Notes under the pieces: generated by a model
The model's input: only the letters and a program-made list of their open reading frames with translations
The model's database searches: none
Told to the model about the DNA's origin: nothing
Program-made: the position numbers and the translations under genes
Shown: positions 1 through 7,795 of the stretch, piece after piece
Layout of the letters: every line of letters begins with the position of its first letter
Numbering within the stretch: the stretch's first letter is position 1
Source: Rhodobacteraceae bacterium SB2
Lineage (GTDB): Bacteria > Pseudomonadota > Alphaproteobacteria > Rhodobacterales > Rhodobacteraceae
DNA length: 64,000 nucleotides
Assembly: GCA_001642945.1 (NCBI GenBank)
Contig: LGRT01000018.1
Span: 248,001 to 312,000, forward strand
Direction of reading: 5' to 3'

Positions 1-708
1 GCTAACCGCCAACGAAACCGCATGCGTGGTATTGGCAGCGCCCAATTTATAGCGGGCGCTTTCAATATAGACGCGCAATGTATTTTCCGAAATGCATAAT
101 GTATGCGCAACTTGCGCCCGGCTATACCCAAGCGCCAGAAATGTCAGCGTTTCATTTTCGCGCGGGGAAAGCACCGGGCTGGGATCTACGACACCCTCAG
201 CTTCGATATCTAAAATTTTTTTATTAAAATAATGCGCAATTAAAATAAGGTCGCGCCGAGCCGTTTCGATAAAGCCCGCCCATGCCTCATCCGAAGCGTT
301 ATGACTGATCGTAAACAAAGCGTATTGGCCTTTTGGCCCTCGGATCGGAATAGACAGCCCCTGACGGCCCACCCCATGCTCTAACGCGTCAGCCTGAAAC
401 GCCCGCGCCGCTTTGCTTGACCAATCAAGATCCTTCCAATCAACGGGGTGAAACCGCTGAAAGCCCCCCAAAACCACCGGATCAATACGAATATAGGATT
501 GCTGAATATAGCGGCTGACCCAAGCGCCCGAATACGTGCCCACCCCCAGCCGTCCACATTTCGAATTCACCCAATGATAAACCATATGATCAACGGAAAA
601 TACATCGCGAAATTCTTCAATAACGGATTGAACATCAGCCAGCTGGCTGGCGTTCTCGAGGCGCCCCAGCGTGGGTTCGAAGGTCGTGATCTTTGTGTAA
701 CGCGTCAC
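1..708 (-). CDS. LuxR-family autoinducer-binding regulator, 3' end beyond the window
   Basis: Reads without a stop from a GTG at 708 to the window edge (236 codons seen). Residues about 25-150 form an autoinducer-binding domain with the conserved positions in place: W63, Y67, the D76-P77 pair, W91 or W96, and a glycine near 114-117 within GVGRQGLSIPIRG. Residues about 175-236 form a LuxR/GerE helix-turn-helix (LSPRENETLTFLALGYSRAQ, then ISENTLRVYIESARYKLGAA). Members bind an acyl-homoserine lactone and then control transcription. The start is supported by an AGGGG element 7 nt upstream, overlapping the stop of the small ORF in front. Homologues beside ccr in roseobacters are, from memory, followed by a luxI-type synthase; that position is outside the window. 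The last few C-terminal codons are missing. Confidence 0.9.
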   Translation of the reverse strand, partial: MTRYTKITTFEPTLGRLENASQLADVQSVIEEFRDVFSVDHMVYHWVNSKCGRLGVGTYSGAWVSRYIQQSYIRIDPVVLGGFQRFHPVDWKDLDWSSKAARAFQADALEHGVGRQGLSIPIRGPKGQYALFTISHNASDEAWAGFIETARRDLILIAHYFNKKILDIEAEGVVDPSPVLSPRENETLTFLALGYSRAQVAHTLCISENTLRVYIESARYKLGAANTTHAVSLAVS

Positions 709-718
709 TGCGCAGCCC

Positions 719-853
719 CTAGGTTTTTGCCGCAATTTCCAGTGCAGCCATTAATTGCGCATTGTCTAATTGCAAAGCCAGCCCCTCTAGGCCGTTCTTC
801 TCAGCGAAAGTACGAAGATCTGAAAGGACATCAATAATCCAATTATGCGTCAT
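719..853 (-). CDS. small 44-aa protein in front of luxR
   Basis: ATG at 853 opens a 44-codon frame beginning MTHNWIIDVLSDLRTFAEKN and ending LMAALEIAAKT, 10 nt ahead of the luxR GTG. It is acidic-amphipathic and looks like two short helices, with no signal peptide or membrane segment. GAGAA lies 5-9 nt before the ATG. I recall similar small proteins beginning with an NWIIDVL-like stretch and a later GLxxLAxQL motif in Rhodobacterales, but cannot name a family. Translational coupling to luxR is likely from the spacing. A CtrA-type box lies only 17 nt before this start, so it could be a leader ORF or a co-regulated protein. Function unknown. Confidence 0.65.
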   Translation of the reverse strand: MTHNWIIDVLSDLRTFAEKNGLEGLALQLDNAQLMAALEIAAKT

Positions 854-870
854 AGCGATTCTCACGAAAA

Positions 871-889
871 ATGGTTAACAGAGTGTTAA
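871..889 (-). promoter_or_regulatory. CtrA-type box before the luxR unit
   Basis: Read on the minus strand, toward luxR, the site is TTAACACTCTGTTAACCAT, an exact TTAA-N7-TTAA with the CCAT extension typical of alphaproteobacterial CtrA sites. A GANTC (CcrM methylation) site lies at 857-861, between the box and the small-ORF start. The box ends 17 nt before the ATG at 853. If it acts as a -35-overlapping activator site, transcription would begin inside the small ORF; otherwise it may repress. Inference from motif only. Confidence 0.6.
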
Positions 890-1061
890 ATCTAGGATAG
901 CAAAGCGTCTGATTTAACGAAATTCGCGTTTTCCAATTCCCCAAAAATAGTGAGGGGTTCGCAATAAACCACTGAAAACCAAAGAACGACCCAAAAAAAG
1001 CTGCACGCCCCCTCTAACAAAAGCGATTCGTTGCAACCTGCCCAAGGCGTCACTTTTAAAT

Positions 1062-2339
1062 CTATAAAACCGCATCCTCAAACGTGCGCAAACCTGCCCG
1101 TGGCGCTTGTACCAAAACGGCCATATTTCCCGGCTTATGCTCGTTGCGGCGCATTTTAATATGCGCGGCGGGAATCTCATCCCAGCCAAAGACTTCGGAC
1201 AAGCAAGGATCTAACCGCCGCTCGACCATAAGTTTATTGGCCGCTGAGGCTTGCTGCAAATGCGCAAAATGGCTACCTTGAACGCGTTTCTGGTTCATCC
1301 AAAGATAGCGTGCATCCAACGTCAGATTATAACCTGTGGTGCCCGCGCAGATCACCACCATCCCGCCTTTTTTACACACGAAAGTCGAAACCGGGAAAGT
1401 GCTTTCACCAGGGTGCTCGAATACAATATCCACATTCACGCCCTTGCCCGTGATCTCCCAAATGGCCTTGCCAAATTTGCGCACCTCGGAGAACCAAGTT
1501 TTATACGCGTCAGAATTCACAACCGGCAATTGTCCCCAGCAATTGAAATCTTTGCGATTGATAACGCCTTTAGCGCCCAAGCTCAGCACAAAGTCGCGTT
1601 TATCTTCATCCGAAATCACGGCAATCGCATTGGCGCCAGCCGTATTGATCAGTTGGATTGCATAAGAGCCCAACCCCCCAGACGCGCCCCAAACCAACAC
1701 GTTTTGCCCCGGCTTAAGATCATGCGGATGGTGCCCGAATAGCATCCGATAGGCGGTCGCCAATGTCAGCGTGTAACAGGCACTTTCTTCCCATGTCAGA
1801 TGTTTAGGGCGCGGCATCAATTGCTGTGATTGTACCGCTGTGAATTGTGCAAAAGATCCATCTGGTGTCTCATAACCCCAAATCCGCTGACTGGCAGAAT
1901 ACATCGGGTCGCCGCCATTGCATTCTTCATCATCACCATCATCCTGATTGCAATGGATCACCACCTCATCCCCGACGCGCCATCTTGTGACCTTTTCGCC
2001 TACGGCCCAAACGATACCAGAGGCGTCAGAGCCAGCGATATGATACGCGGCTTTATGCACATCAAACGGGCTTATTGGAATGCCCAAACCAGCCCAGACC
2101 CCGTTATAGTTTACCCCGGCGGCCATTACCAAAACCAGTACGTCATGACTGCCCAACGAGGGGACATCCACAACCTCCAATTGGAACGAGCGATCCGGTT
2201 CGCCATGCCGCTCGCGGCGAATGGCCCAGGCATGCATAGATTTTGGAACAAATCCCAATGGCGGCATTTCTCCGACATTATATAAATCTTTTTCTTTGGC
2301 CTCATAGCGTGCCGTTTCAGGCTTTACATCAAGCGCCAT
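1062..2339 (-). CDS. ccr: crotonyl-CoA carboxylase/reductase
   Basis: 425 aa from the ATG at 2339, with AGGAGAG just upstream; a GTG one codon earlier is less likely. It is a zinc-free medium-chain dehydrogenase/reductase: a GroES-like N-terminal domain, then an NADPH-binding Rossmann fold around VWGASGGLGSYAIQL. The N-terminal VGEMPPLGFVPKSMHAWAIR and the length match Ccr rather than a generic quinone reductase. Ccr carboxylates crotonyl-CoA to (2S)-ethylmalonyl-CoA with NADPH and CO2, the signature reaction of the ethylmalonyl-CoA pathway for acetyl-CoA assimilation in bacteria without isocitrate lyase. It is transcribed divergently from ecm, which acts two steps later, across a 425-nt AT-rich region that probably carries both promoters. 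Confidence 0.96.
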   Translation of the reverse strand: MALDVKPETARYEAKEKDLYNVGEMPPLGFVPKSMHAWAIRRERHGEPDRSFQLEVVDVPSLGSHDVLVLVMAAGVNYNGVWAGLGIPISPFDVHKAAYHIAGSDASGIVWAVGEKVTRWRVGDEVVIHCNQDDGDDEECNGGDPMYSASQRIWGYETPDGSFAQFTAVQSQQLMPRPKHLTWEESACYTLTLATAYRMLFGHHPHDLKPGQNVLVWGASGGLGSYAIQLINTAGANAIAVISDEDKRDFVLSLGAKGVINRKDFNCWGQLPVVNSDAYKTWFSEVRKFGKAIWEITGKGVNVDIVFEHPGESTFPVSTFVCKKGGMVVICAGTTGYNLTLDARYLWMNQKRVQGSHFAHLQQASAANKLMVERRLDPCLSEVFGWDEIPAAHIKMRRNEHKPGNMAVLVQAPRAGLRTFEDAVL

Positions 2340-2570
2340 CACTCTCTCCTATGCCCTGTAGCGCCGCAGCGCAGAATTTTTTGCGTTATTCACCGTTATC
2401 GCCCTAAAAGTAATTTTGCAACCTAATTTAATATATTTTTGAAATATAATTACACTTATATTAAAAAATAATGCACAATAAACCCAATTGAATTTTGAAT
2501 TTGCATAGCAAACGCTGCGATAGCCAAACCGTAACGGACGAAGCCTATTTAAAATAATTCCAAATAAGTA

Positions 2571-2578
2571 TTTGCAAA
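2571..2578. promoter_or_regulatory. TTTGCAAA palindrome, possible ScfR/RamB/PccR-type half-site
   Basis: A perfect TTTGCAAA. Short-chain fatty acyl-CoA regulators (ScfR family, for example PccR and RamB) are reported to recognise this core, PccR as two copies four bases apart. Here only one copy is perfect; imperfect relatives are at 2500-2512 and 2748-2754. The position between two ethylmalonyl-CoA pathway genes fits, but an isolated 8-mer in AT-rich DNA is weak evidence. Confidence 0.3.
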
Positions 2579-2694
2579 GATCCATAAAAAAATCATGACA
2601 GCCAATAAAACCTTTGATTTATAAGCTCCGTCATCGTCTACAAAGCCTAGATCACGAAGCAGATGAAAAAATCGACCTGCCGCAGTGCAGCGAA

Positions 2695-2722
2695 TTGACA
2701 TTGGTATATTGTTTCATATATA
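2695..2722 (+). promoter_or_regulatory. sigma-70-like promoter for ecm
   Basis: TTGACA at 2695-2700, 16 nt spacer, TATATA at 2717-2722 (alternative registers ATATAA or TATAAA). A start near 2730 would give a leader of about 35 nt before the ecm ATG at 2765. Confidence 0.5.
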
Positions 2723-2764
2723 AACCTAAAATAGTAATAATATTATATTGCAAAGGTTGCGCAG

Positions 2765-4732
2765 ATGAGCTTCTCACCAAAAGATAGTCCATGGCTGATC
2801 AGAACATATGCGGGCCATTCGACGGCGCGCGACTCAAACGCGCTTTACCGATCAAATTTACAAAAAGGCCAGACGGGATTGTCGGTAGCCTTCGATTTAC
2901 CCACCCAGACAGGCTATGACAGTGATCATCTTCTGGCGCAGGGGGAAGTTGGAAAAGTCGGGGTGCCAATTTGCCATCTTGGCGATATGCGCAGCCTATT
3001 TGAGCAGATCCCCCTAGATCAGATGAACACCTCAATGACGATCAATGCGACAGCCCCTTGGCTGCTGGCGTTATATATCGCGGTCGCTGAGGAGCAGGGC
3101 GCCGATATAAGCGCGCTGCAAGGCACCGTGCAAAATGATATTATCAAAGAATATTTGTCGCGCGGCACGTATATTTGCCCCCCGCAACCCTCGCTCAAAC
3201 TGATCGGTGATGTGGCAGAATATTGCTATGAGCAGCTGCCAAAGTGGAACCCAATGAACGTGTGCTCTTATCATTTACAAGAGGCCGGAGCGACACCAGA
3301 ACAAGAGCTTGCCTTTGCTTTGGCGACCGCAACCGCGGTGTTGGATGAGTTGCAAGAACGCGTGCCAGCGCATGATTTTCCCAAACTCGTCGGTCGTATT
3401 TCGTTTTTCGTGAATGCAGGCATTCGCTTCGTCACCGAAATGTGCAAGATGCGCGCCTTTGTGGACCTGTGGGATGAAACTTGCGAAACCCGCTACGGCG
3501 TTGAAAATCCAAAATACCGACGGTTCAGATATGGGGTGCAAGTGAATTCGCTTGGGCTTACCGAACAGCAACCGGAAAATAATGTCTATCGTATTCTGAT
3601 CGAAATGCTGGCCGTCACATTGTCAAAAAATGCCCGCGCCCGGGCCGTACAATTGCCAGCCTGGAATGAAGCTTTGGGCCTGCCGCGCCCCTGGGATCAA
3701 CAATGGTCGATGCGGATGCAGCAGATCATGGCCTTTGAAACAGATCTGCTGGAATATGAAGATCTGTTCGACGGCAACCCCACCATAGAGGCCAAGGTTG
3801 TGCGTTTGAAAGACGAAGCGCGCCATGAGCTGGCATCGCTCGATGCGCAGGGCGGCGCAATCGAAGCAATCGGCTATATGAAATCGCGCCTCGTGGAAAG
3901 CAACACGCAACGGCTGAACAAAATCGCTTCAAAAGAAACAACCGTGGTCGGGGTCAATAAGTTCACCACGGGAGAGCCTTCGCCCCTTACCGCCGGAGAT
4001 GGTGGCATAATGACGGTTGACCCAGCCGTTGAGCAGGATCAGGTGGACCGGTTGAACGCTTGGCGCTGCGCCCGCGATGACGCATCCGTGGCGAGCGCGC
4101 TGCGCAGCTTGCGCGCGGCGGCGCAGGCGGGTGAGAACATCATGCCGGCTTCTATCGCTGCGGCCAAAGCCGGCGTGACAACCGGCGAATGGGCGGCGCA
4201 AATGCGGCTTATCTATGGCGAATACAGAGGGCCAACAGGCGTGGCGCGCGGCGTATCCAACAAAAGCGAAGGGCTAGATGAAATTCGCGAAGCGGTCGAT
4301 CTTGTGAGTCAGAAGCTGGGGCGCCGCTTGGGCTTTTTGATGGGCAAACCCGGGCTTGACGGTCACTCGAACGGGGCCGAGCAAATCGCCGCCCGGGCGC
4401 GCGATTGCGGAATGGAGATTGCGTATGATGGCATCCGCTTAACGCCCGAACAGCTGATTGCCTCTGTTCAAGAGCACCAGCCCCATGTGATCGGCCTGTC
4501 AATCTTATCGGGCAGTCATATTCCCCTAGTGGAAGATATGATGAAGCGCCTGCAACTGGCCCAACTTGATAACATTCCCGTGGTGGTTGGGGGCATTATT
4601 CCACAAGAAGATATGACCCGGCTGACAGCGATGGGCGTTGCAAAAATATACACCCCGAAAGATTTCGAATTGAACGCCATTATGATGGATATCATCAGTC
4701 TTGCAGATCCAACCGATTTAGCCGCAGAGTGA
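2765..4732 (+). CDS. ecm: ethylmalonyl-CoA mutase (B12-dependent)
   Basis: 655 aa, full length for the MeaA/Ecm branch of acyl-CoA mutases. The N-terminal two thirds is the TIM-barrel catalytic domain, starting with RTYAGHSTARDSNALYR and GLSVAFDLPTQTGYDSDH. The last ~140 residues are a cobalamin-binding domain with the DxHxxG signature in KPGLDGHSNGAEQIA and a following GLSILSGSH loop. It converts (2R)-ethylmalonyl-CoA to (2S)-methylsuccinyl-CoA using adenosylcobalamin. Placement divergent from ccr, and the absence of a separate small subunit, support Ecm over methylmalonyl-CoA mutase. The ATG at 2765 follows a GCAAAGG element. The organism must make or import cobalamin to use it. Confidence 0.95.
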   Translation: MSFSPKDSPWLIRTYAGHSTARDSNALYRSNLQKGQTGLSVAFDLPTQTGYDSDHLLAQGEVGKVGVPICHLGDMRSLFEQIPLDQMNTSMTINATAPWLLALYIAVAEEQGADISALQGTVQNDIIKEYLSRGTYICPPQPSLKLIGDVAEYCYEQLPKWNPMNVCSYHLQEAGATPEQELAFALATATAVLDELQERVPAHDFPKLVGRISFFVNAGIRFVTEMCKMRAFVDLWDETCETRYGVENPKYRRFRYGVQVNSLGLTEQQPENNVYRILIEMLAVTLSKNARARAVQLPAWNEALGLPRPWDQQWSMRMQQIMAFETDLLEYEDLFDGNPTIEAKVVRLKDEARHELASLDAQGGAIEAIGYMKSRLVESNTQRLNKIASKETTVVGVNKFTTGEPSPLTAGDGGIMTVDPAVEQDQVDRLNAWRCARDDASVASALRSLRAAAQAGENIMPASIAAAKAGVTTGEWAAQMRLIYGEYRGPTGVARGVSNKSEGLDEIREAVDLVSQKLGRRLGFLMGKPGLDGHSNGAEQIAARARDCGMEIAYDGIRLTPEQLIASVQEHQPHVIGLSILSGSHIPLVEDMMKRLQLAQLDNIPVVVGGIIPQEDMTRLTAMGVAKIYTPKDFELNAIMMDIISLADPTDLAAE

Positions 4733-4773
4733 AGCGGCCACAGGCTCCAAAAAATCACACCCTTCGAAGAACA

Positions 4774-4797
4774 AGGCTGGCCTTGTATGGCCGGCTT
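4774..4797 (+). terminator. possible hairpin terminator after ecm
   Basis: GCTGGCC (4776-4782) pairs with GGCCGGC (4789-4795), one G-T pair, across a 6-nt loop, about 45 nt past the ecm stop. The following T-tract is weak (TTCGTTAGATTTT). Confidence 0.35.
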
Positions 4798-4835
4798 CGT
4801 TAGATTTTCGCTAAAAGCAAATAAAGGAACAAGCG

Positions 4836-5273
4836 GTGATCACAACGCGCAGCTTACGGCCCAACGAGTATCACGCCTGGCAGGCGCTTTGGCGGGGGTA
4901 TCTGGCGTTTTATGAGACCGAGCTGGCGGAAAACGTGTATCGCACCACCTTTGAGCGCCTCTGTTCAAACGAAATCACAACGCAAAACGCGATCGTGGCC
5001 GAATTGGGCGGTGAAATGGTGGGTTTGGTGCATTATATTTTTCACCCGCATAATTGGCGGGTCGAAGATGTGGTATATCTGCAAGATTTATTCACCGCAC
5101 CGCAACAACGCGGCAAAGGGGTTGCCAAAGCTTTAATCACCGCCGTGTATCACGCCAGCGATCAGGCCGGGTGCCCAAGCGTCTACTGGATGACGCAAGA
5201 ATTCAATCATCAAGCCCGCCATCTATATGATCAGATCGGCCAGCTTACCCCTTTTATAAAATATACACGCTAG
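4836..5273 (+). CDS. GNAT-family N-acetyltransferase
   Basis: 145 aa from a GTG at 4836 preceded by AAAGGAA. It is a single GNAT domain: the N-terminal strand and helix (TTRSLRPNEYHAWQALWRGY), a central VVYLQDLFTAPQQRGKGVAK that contains the acetyl-CoA-binding Q/RxxGxG/A loop, and a C-terminal SVYWMTQEFNHQARHLYDQI segment. The family transfers acetyl groups from acetyl-CoA to amines; the substrate cannot be read from sequence. It lies 9 nt before deoD and is probably co-transcribed with it. The decamer GGTGATCACA over the start codon resembles the sdh/suc operator by coincidence of the codons. Confidence 0.85.
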   Translation: MITTRSLRPNEYHAWQALWRGYLAFYETELAENVYRTTFERLCSNEITTQNAIVAELGGEMVGLVHYIFHPHNWRVEDVVYLQDLFTAPQQRGKGVAKALITAVYHASDQAGCPSVYWMTQEFNHQARHLYDQIGQLTPFIKYTR

Positions 5274-5282
5274 AGGCTTTTC

Positions 5283-5990
5283 ATGACAATCCATATCGGT
5301 GCCACCCCAGATCAAATCGCAGATACGGTGCTTTTGCCCGGCGATCCCTATCGCGCAAAATGGGCGGCGGAAACCTTCCTATCTGACGTCACGCTTGTGA
5401 ACGAAGTGCGCGGCATGCTGGGATTTACAGGGTTTTATAAAGACCACAGGGTGACCATCCAAGGCTCGGGTATGGGCATGCCATCCTTATCGATCTACGC
5501 CAATGAGCTGATCAAAGACTATGGGGCCAAAACTTTAATCCGAATTGGATCCTGCGGCGGCATGCAACCACATGTTGGGATACGCGATATCATTCTGGCA
5601 ATGACCGCCAGCAGCATTTCCACCCCGTCTCTGGGCATTTTCAAAGAATTCAACTTTGCCCCTTGCGCCGATTATGCTTTGCTAGAGGCTGCGGCCCGCG
5701 CCGCGCAAGCCAAAGCCATCGCAACCCATATTGGCGGTATCTACTCGTCAGATGTGTTTTACGATGAGCGCCCCGACCTGAACCAAGAAATGACCCGCCA
5801 TGGCATTTTGGGTGTCGAAATGGAAGCGGCCGAATTGTACAATCTCGCCGCGCGACATGGCGTGCGGGCGCTGGCCGTTTTGACCGTTTCAGATCATTTG
5901 CAAACCGGCGACGCGCTGCCCGCGGATCAGCGCGAAAAAAGTTTTGGCGATATGGTGGAAATCGCGCTACATGCAGCTTTTGACGCATAA
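5283..5990 (+). CDS. deoD: purine nucleoside phosphorylase, DeoD type
   Basis: 235 aa, matching the hexameric bacterial PNP (about 239 aa in E. coli). Recognisable segments: [20 protein letters not shown] at the N-terminus, phosphate-binding [18 protein letters not shown], nucleoside-binding [18 protein letters not shown], and LAVLTVSDH with the catalytic aspartate. It phosphorolyses purine (deoxy)nucleosides to free base and (deoxy)ribose-1-phosphate for salvage in the cytoplasm. RBS AGAGG lies before the ATG. It follows the GNAT gene on the same strand and converges with the DUF1989 gene. No deoA/deoB/deoC neighbours are present here. Confidence 0.95.
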   Translation: MTIHIGATPDQIADTVLLPGDPYRAKWAAETFLSDVTLVNEVRGMLGFTGFYKDHRVTIQGSGMGMPSLSIYANELIKDYGAKTLIRIGSCGGMQPHVGIRDIILAMTASSISTPSLGIFKEFNFAPCADYALLEAAARAAQAKAIATHIGGIYSSDVFYDERPDLNQEMTRHGILGVEMEAAELYNLAARHGVRALAVLTVSDHLQTGDALPADQREKSFGDMVEIALHAAFDA

Positions 5991-6067
5991 CGAGGCCCAG
6001 AAAAGCCGGGCCCAGCGCGCGCCTTTGCCGCTCATCACAGGTTTTGATTGGCCTGGCGCCAGCGTGA

Positions 6068-6916
6068 TTACACCCCGTGGCCGCGATCATAGCTAGACTG
6101 TGCGGGGCCCTGCCAATCAGCCAGGGCATCCGCGGGCGGGCTAAAAATCTCAACCTTTAGCGGATAACATATCGCAGCATCACTGGAATGTTCCGAGGAA
6201 CAATCCCCCCCCGGGCAGGCGCTTAGCGCCCCCAAAAGATCAATTTCGGCAAAAAACTCAAGATAATCGCCTGGGCGCACCGGGCTGGCTTTCATGAAAT
6301 ACTGCCCCGTATCGCGCGTAAACCCCGTGCACATAAACACGTTCAGAACATCATGCACCTTATCTTCCACCTCGCGCACGGGCCGCGCCAGCCTGCTCGC
6401 CAAAGCCCGGGTTAAGTTGGAATGACAGCATTGGTGATAGGTCTCTCCGCCCGAAAGCAAACCATGCGTATACGGATCACAGCGGGTTCCAATCACGTCA
6501 TGCACCGCGCCTCCATACGCATCGATCCCATACCACGCAAGCGTGTCTTCAAACACCGTTGCCATCGGCCTTAAATATGGAAAGCACGACCACATCCGCT
6601 CTTCCTGCGTGAGATGGGTGCCATGCAGAGCGCGGGTTTTACCAGAATAAAACCGTTCGCGCAGGTTTCGGGCATTCCACAAGTTCAGATCACCAACCTG
6701 CGCACCTTCGATAGAGGAAATACGAAAAAACGAGCCCACCGGCGCATCAAAACAGCTGGCATCGCGCGGTGCAACGATCACTTCATCGGATTTTACGGCG
6801 AGCTGGCGTAAGGTCTTCAAAGCCGCCATATCGGGCTTGGGCAAGCTTTCAACCGGATAACAAATCACTGGTTTTACAGCTTGGCGCGCGGCGCCATCTT
6901 CAGGACCTTCCAACAT
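6068..6916 (-). CDS. DUF1989 (urea carboxylase-associated type) protein
   Basis: 282 aa cytoplasmic protein with no signal peptide. It carries the DUF1989 hallmark blocks: VGDLNLWNARNLRERFYSGK, LHGTHLTQEERMWSCFPYLR, a cysteine-containing RCDPYTHGL and ETYHQCCHSNL, and a late DYLEFFAEIDLLGALSACPG. DUF1989 proteins often accompany urea carboxylase/allophanate hydrolase genes and are thought to act in guanidine or urea-linked nitrogen metabolism. No such genes lie nearby here, so the role stays open. It sits 50 nt beyond the end of sdhB on the same strand and might be read through from sdh, although its function looks unrelated. Confidence 0.8.
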   Translation of the reverse strand: MLEGPEDGAARQAVKPVICYPVESLPKPDMAALKTLRQLAVKSDEVIVAPRDASCFDAPVGSFFRISSIEGAQVGDLNLWNARNLRERFYSGKTRALHGTHLTQEERMWSCFPYLRPMATVFEDTLAWYGIDAYGGAVHDVIGTRCDPYTHGLLSGGETYHQCCHSNLTRALASRLARPVREVEDKVHDVLNVFMCTGFTRDTGQYFMKASPVRPGDYLEFFAEIDLLGALSACPGGDCSSEHSSDAAICYPLKVEIFSPPADALADWQGPAQSSYDRGHGV

Positions 6917-6966
6917 GTGACCACCCTAATACAAAATGACGCTGTAAACAGACTGCTTCGTGTGCG

Positions 6967-7746
6967 CTAAACTGTCCGTTCGACCATCATCTTTTTGATT
7001 TCTGAAATCGCCTTGGCCGGGTTAAGCCCCTTGGGGCAGGTTTTGGCGCAATTCATGATCGTATGACAGCGATAGAGCTTAAACGGGTCTTCCAATTCAT
7101 CCAACCGCTCTCCGGTGGCTTCATCGCGCGAATCAATGATCCAACGATAGGCGTGCAGCAAGGCAGCTGGCCCCAAATAGCGATCGCCATTCCACCAATA
7201 AGACGGGCAAGAGGTTGAGCAAGAGGCGCACATCACGCATTCATACAGCCCATCTAGTTTTTTGCGATCTTCGATCGATTGCTTCCACTCTTTCGCCGGA
7301 CGGTTGGTTTTGGTTTCCAGCCAAGGCATGATACTGGCATGCTGGGCGTAAAAATGCGTTAGATCAGGGATCAAATCCCGAATAACGGGCATATGGGGCA
7401 AGGGATAGATCTTCACGTCGCCCTTGATCTCATCCATGCCATAAATACATGCCAGCGTGTTGATACCATCAATATTCATCGCGCAAGACCCGCAAATACC
7501 TTCCCGGCACGAGCGGCGAAAGGTCAAGGTGGGATCAATTTCGTTTTTGATTTTGATCAGCGCGTCCAAGACCATCGGGCCGCATGTATCCATATCCACG
7601 AAATAAGTATCAACGCTGGGGTTTTCTCCATCATCTGGTGACCACCGATAGACGGAAAATTTGCGGATATTGGTTGCACCTGCTGGTTTTGGCCAGGTTT
7701 TTCCAGTGCGGATACGTGAATTCTTAGGAAGCGTTAGCTGAACCAT
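6967..7746 (-). CDS. sdhB: succinate dehydrogenase iron-sulfur subunit
   Basis: 259 aa, normal for alphaproteobacterial SdhB. Three cluster motifs are complete: a [2Fe-2S] site in [20 protein letters not shown] with its following cysteine, and the [4Fe-4S] and [3Fe-4S] cysteines in [16 protein letters not shown] and [14 protein letters not shown]. It passes electrons from SdhA flavin to ubiquinone at the membrane anchor (complex II). It is the last sdh gene here (order C-D-A-B), 49 nt after sdhA, with GATGAGGGT before the ATG at 7746. Confidence 0.98.
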   Translation of the reverse strand: MVQLTLPKNSRIRTGKTWPKPAGATNIRKFSVYRWSPDDGENPSVDTYFVDMDTCGPMVLDALIKIKNEIDPTLTFRRSCREGICGSCAMNIDGINTLACIYGMDEIKGDVKIYPLPHMPVIRDLIPDLTHFYAQHASIMPWLETKTNRPAKEWKQSIEDRKKLDGLYECVMCASCSTSCPSYWWNGDRYLGPAALLHAYRWIIDSRDEATGERLDELEDPFKLYRCHTIMNCAKTCPKGLNPAKAISEIKKMMVERTV

Positions 7747-7795
7747 ATTACCCTCATCTGGTCTTTATATCCCGTCTTTATTTCCACAGCCGCGC

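Larger units (their letters stand above)
2343..2764. other. ccr-ecm divergent regulatory region
   Basis: About 420 nt of AT-rich DNA with no convincing gene. It holds a sigma-70-like promoter toward ecm (2695-2722), a perfect TTTGCAAA palindrome (2571-2578), an inverted repeat TTTGC-ATA-GCAAA (2500-2512), and TTGCAAAGGTTGCGCA just before the ecm start (2748-2763). The repeated TTTGCAAA-like elements suggest a shared regulator for both genes. Confidence 0.55.

Noticed and set aside
2349-2585. 78-codon minus-strand frame in the ccr-ecm gap
   Set aside because: AT-rich composition artefact without RBS or recognisable domain, lying over the regulatory region.
4835-4844. GGTGATCACA resembling the sdh/suc operator
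   Set aside because: Single copy, one mismatch, and produced by the GTG-ATC-ACA start codons of the GNAT gene.
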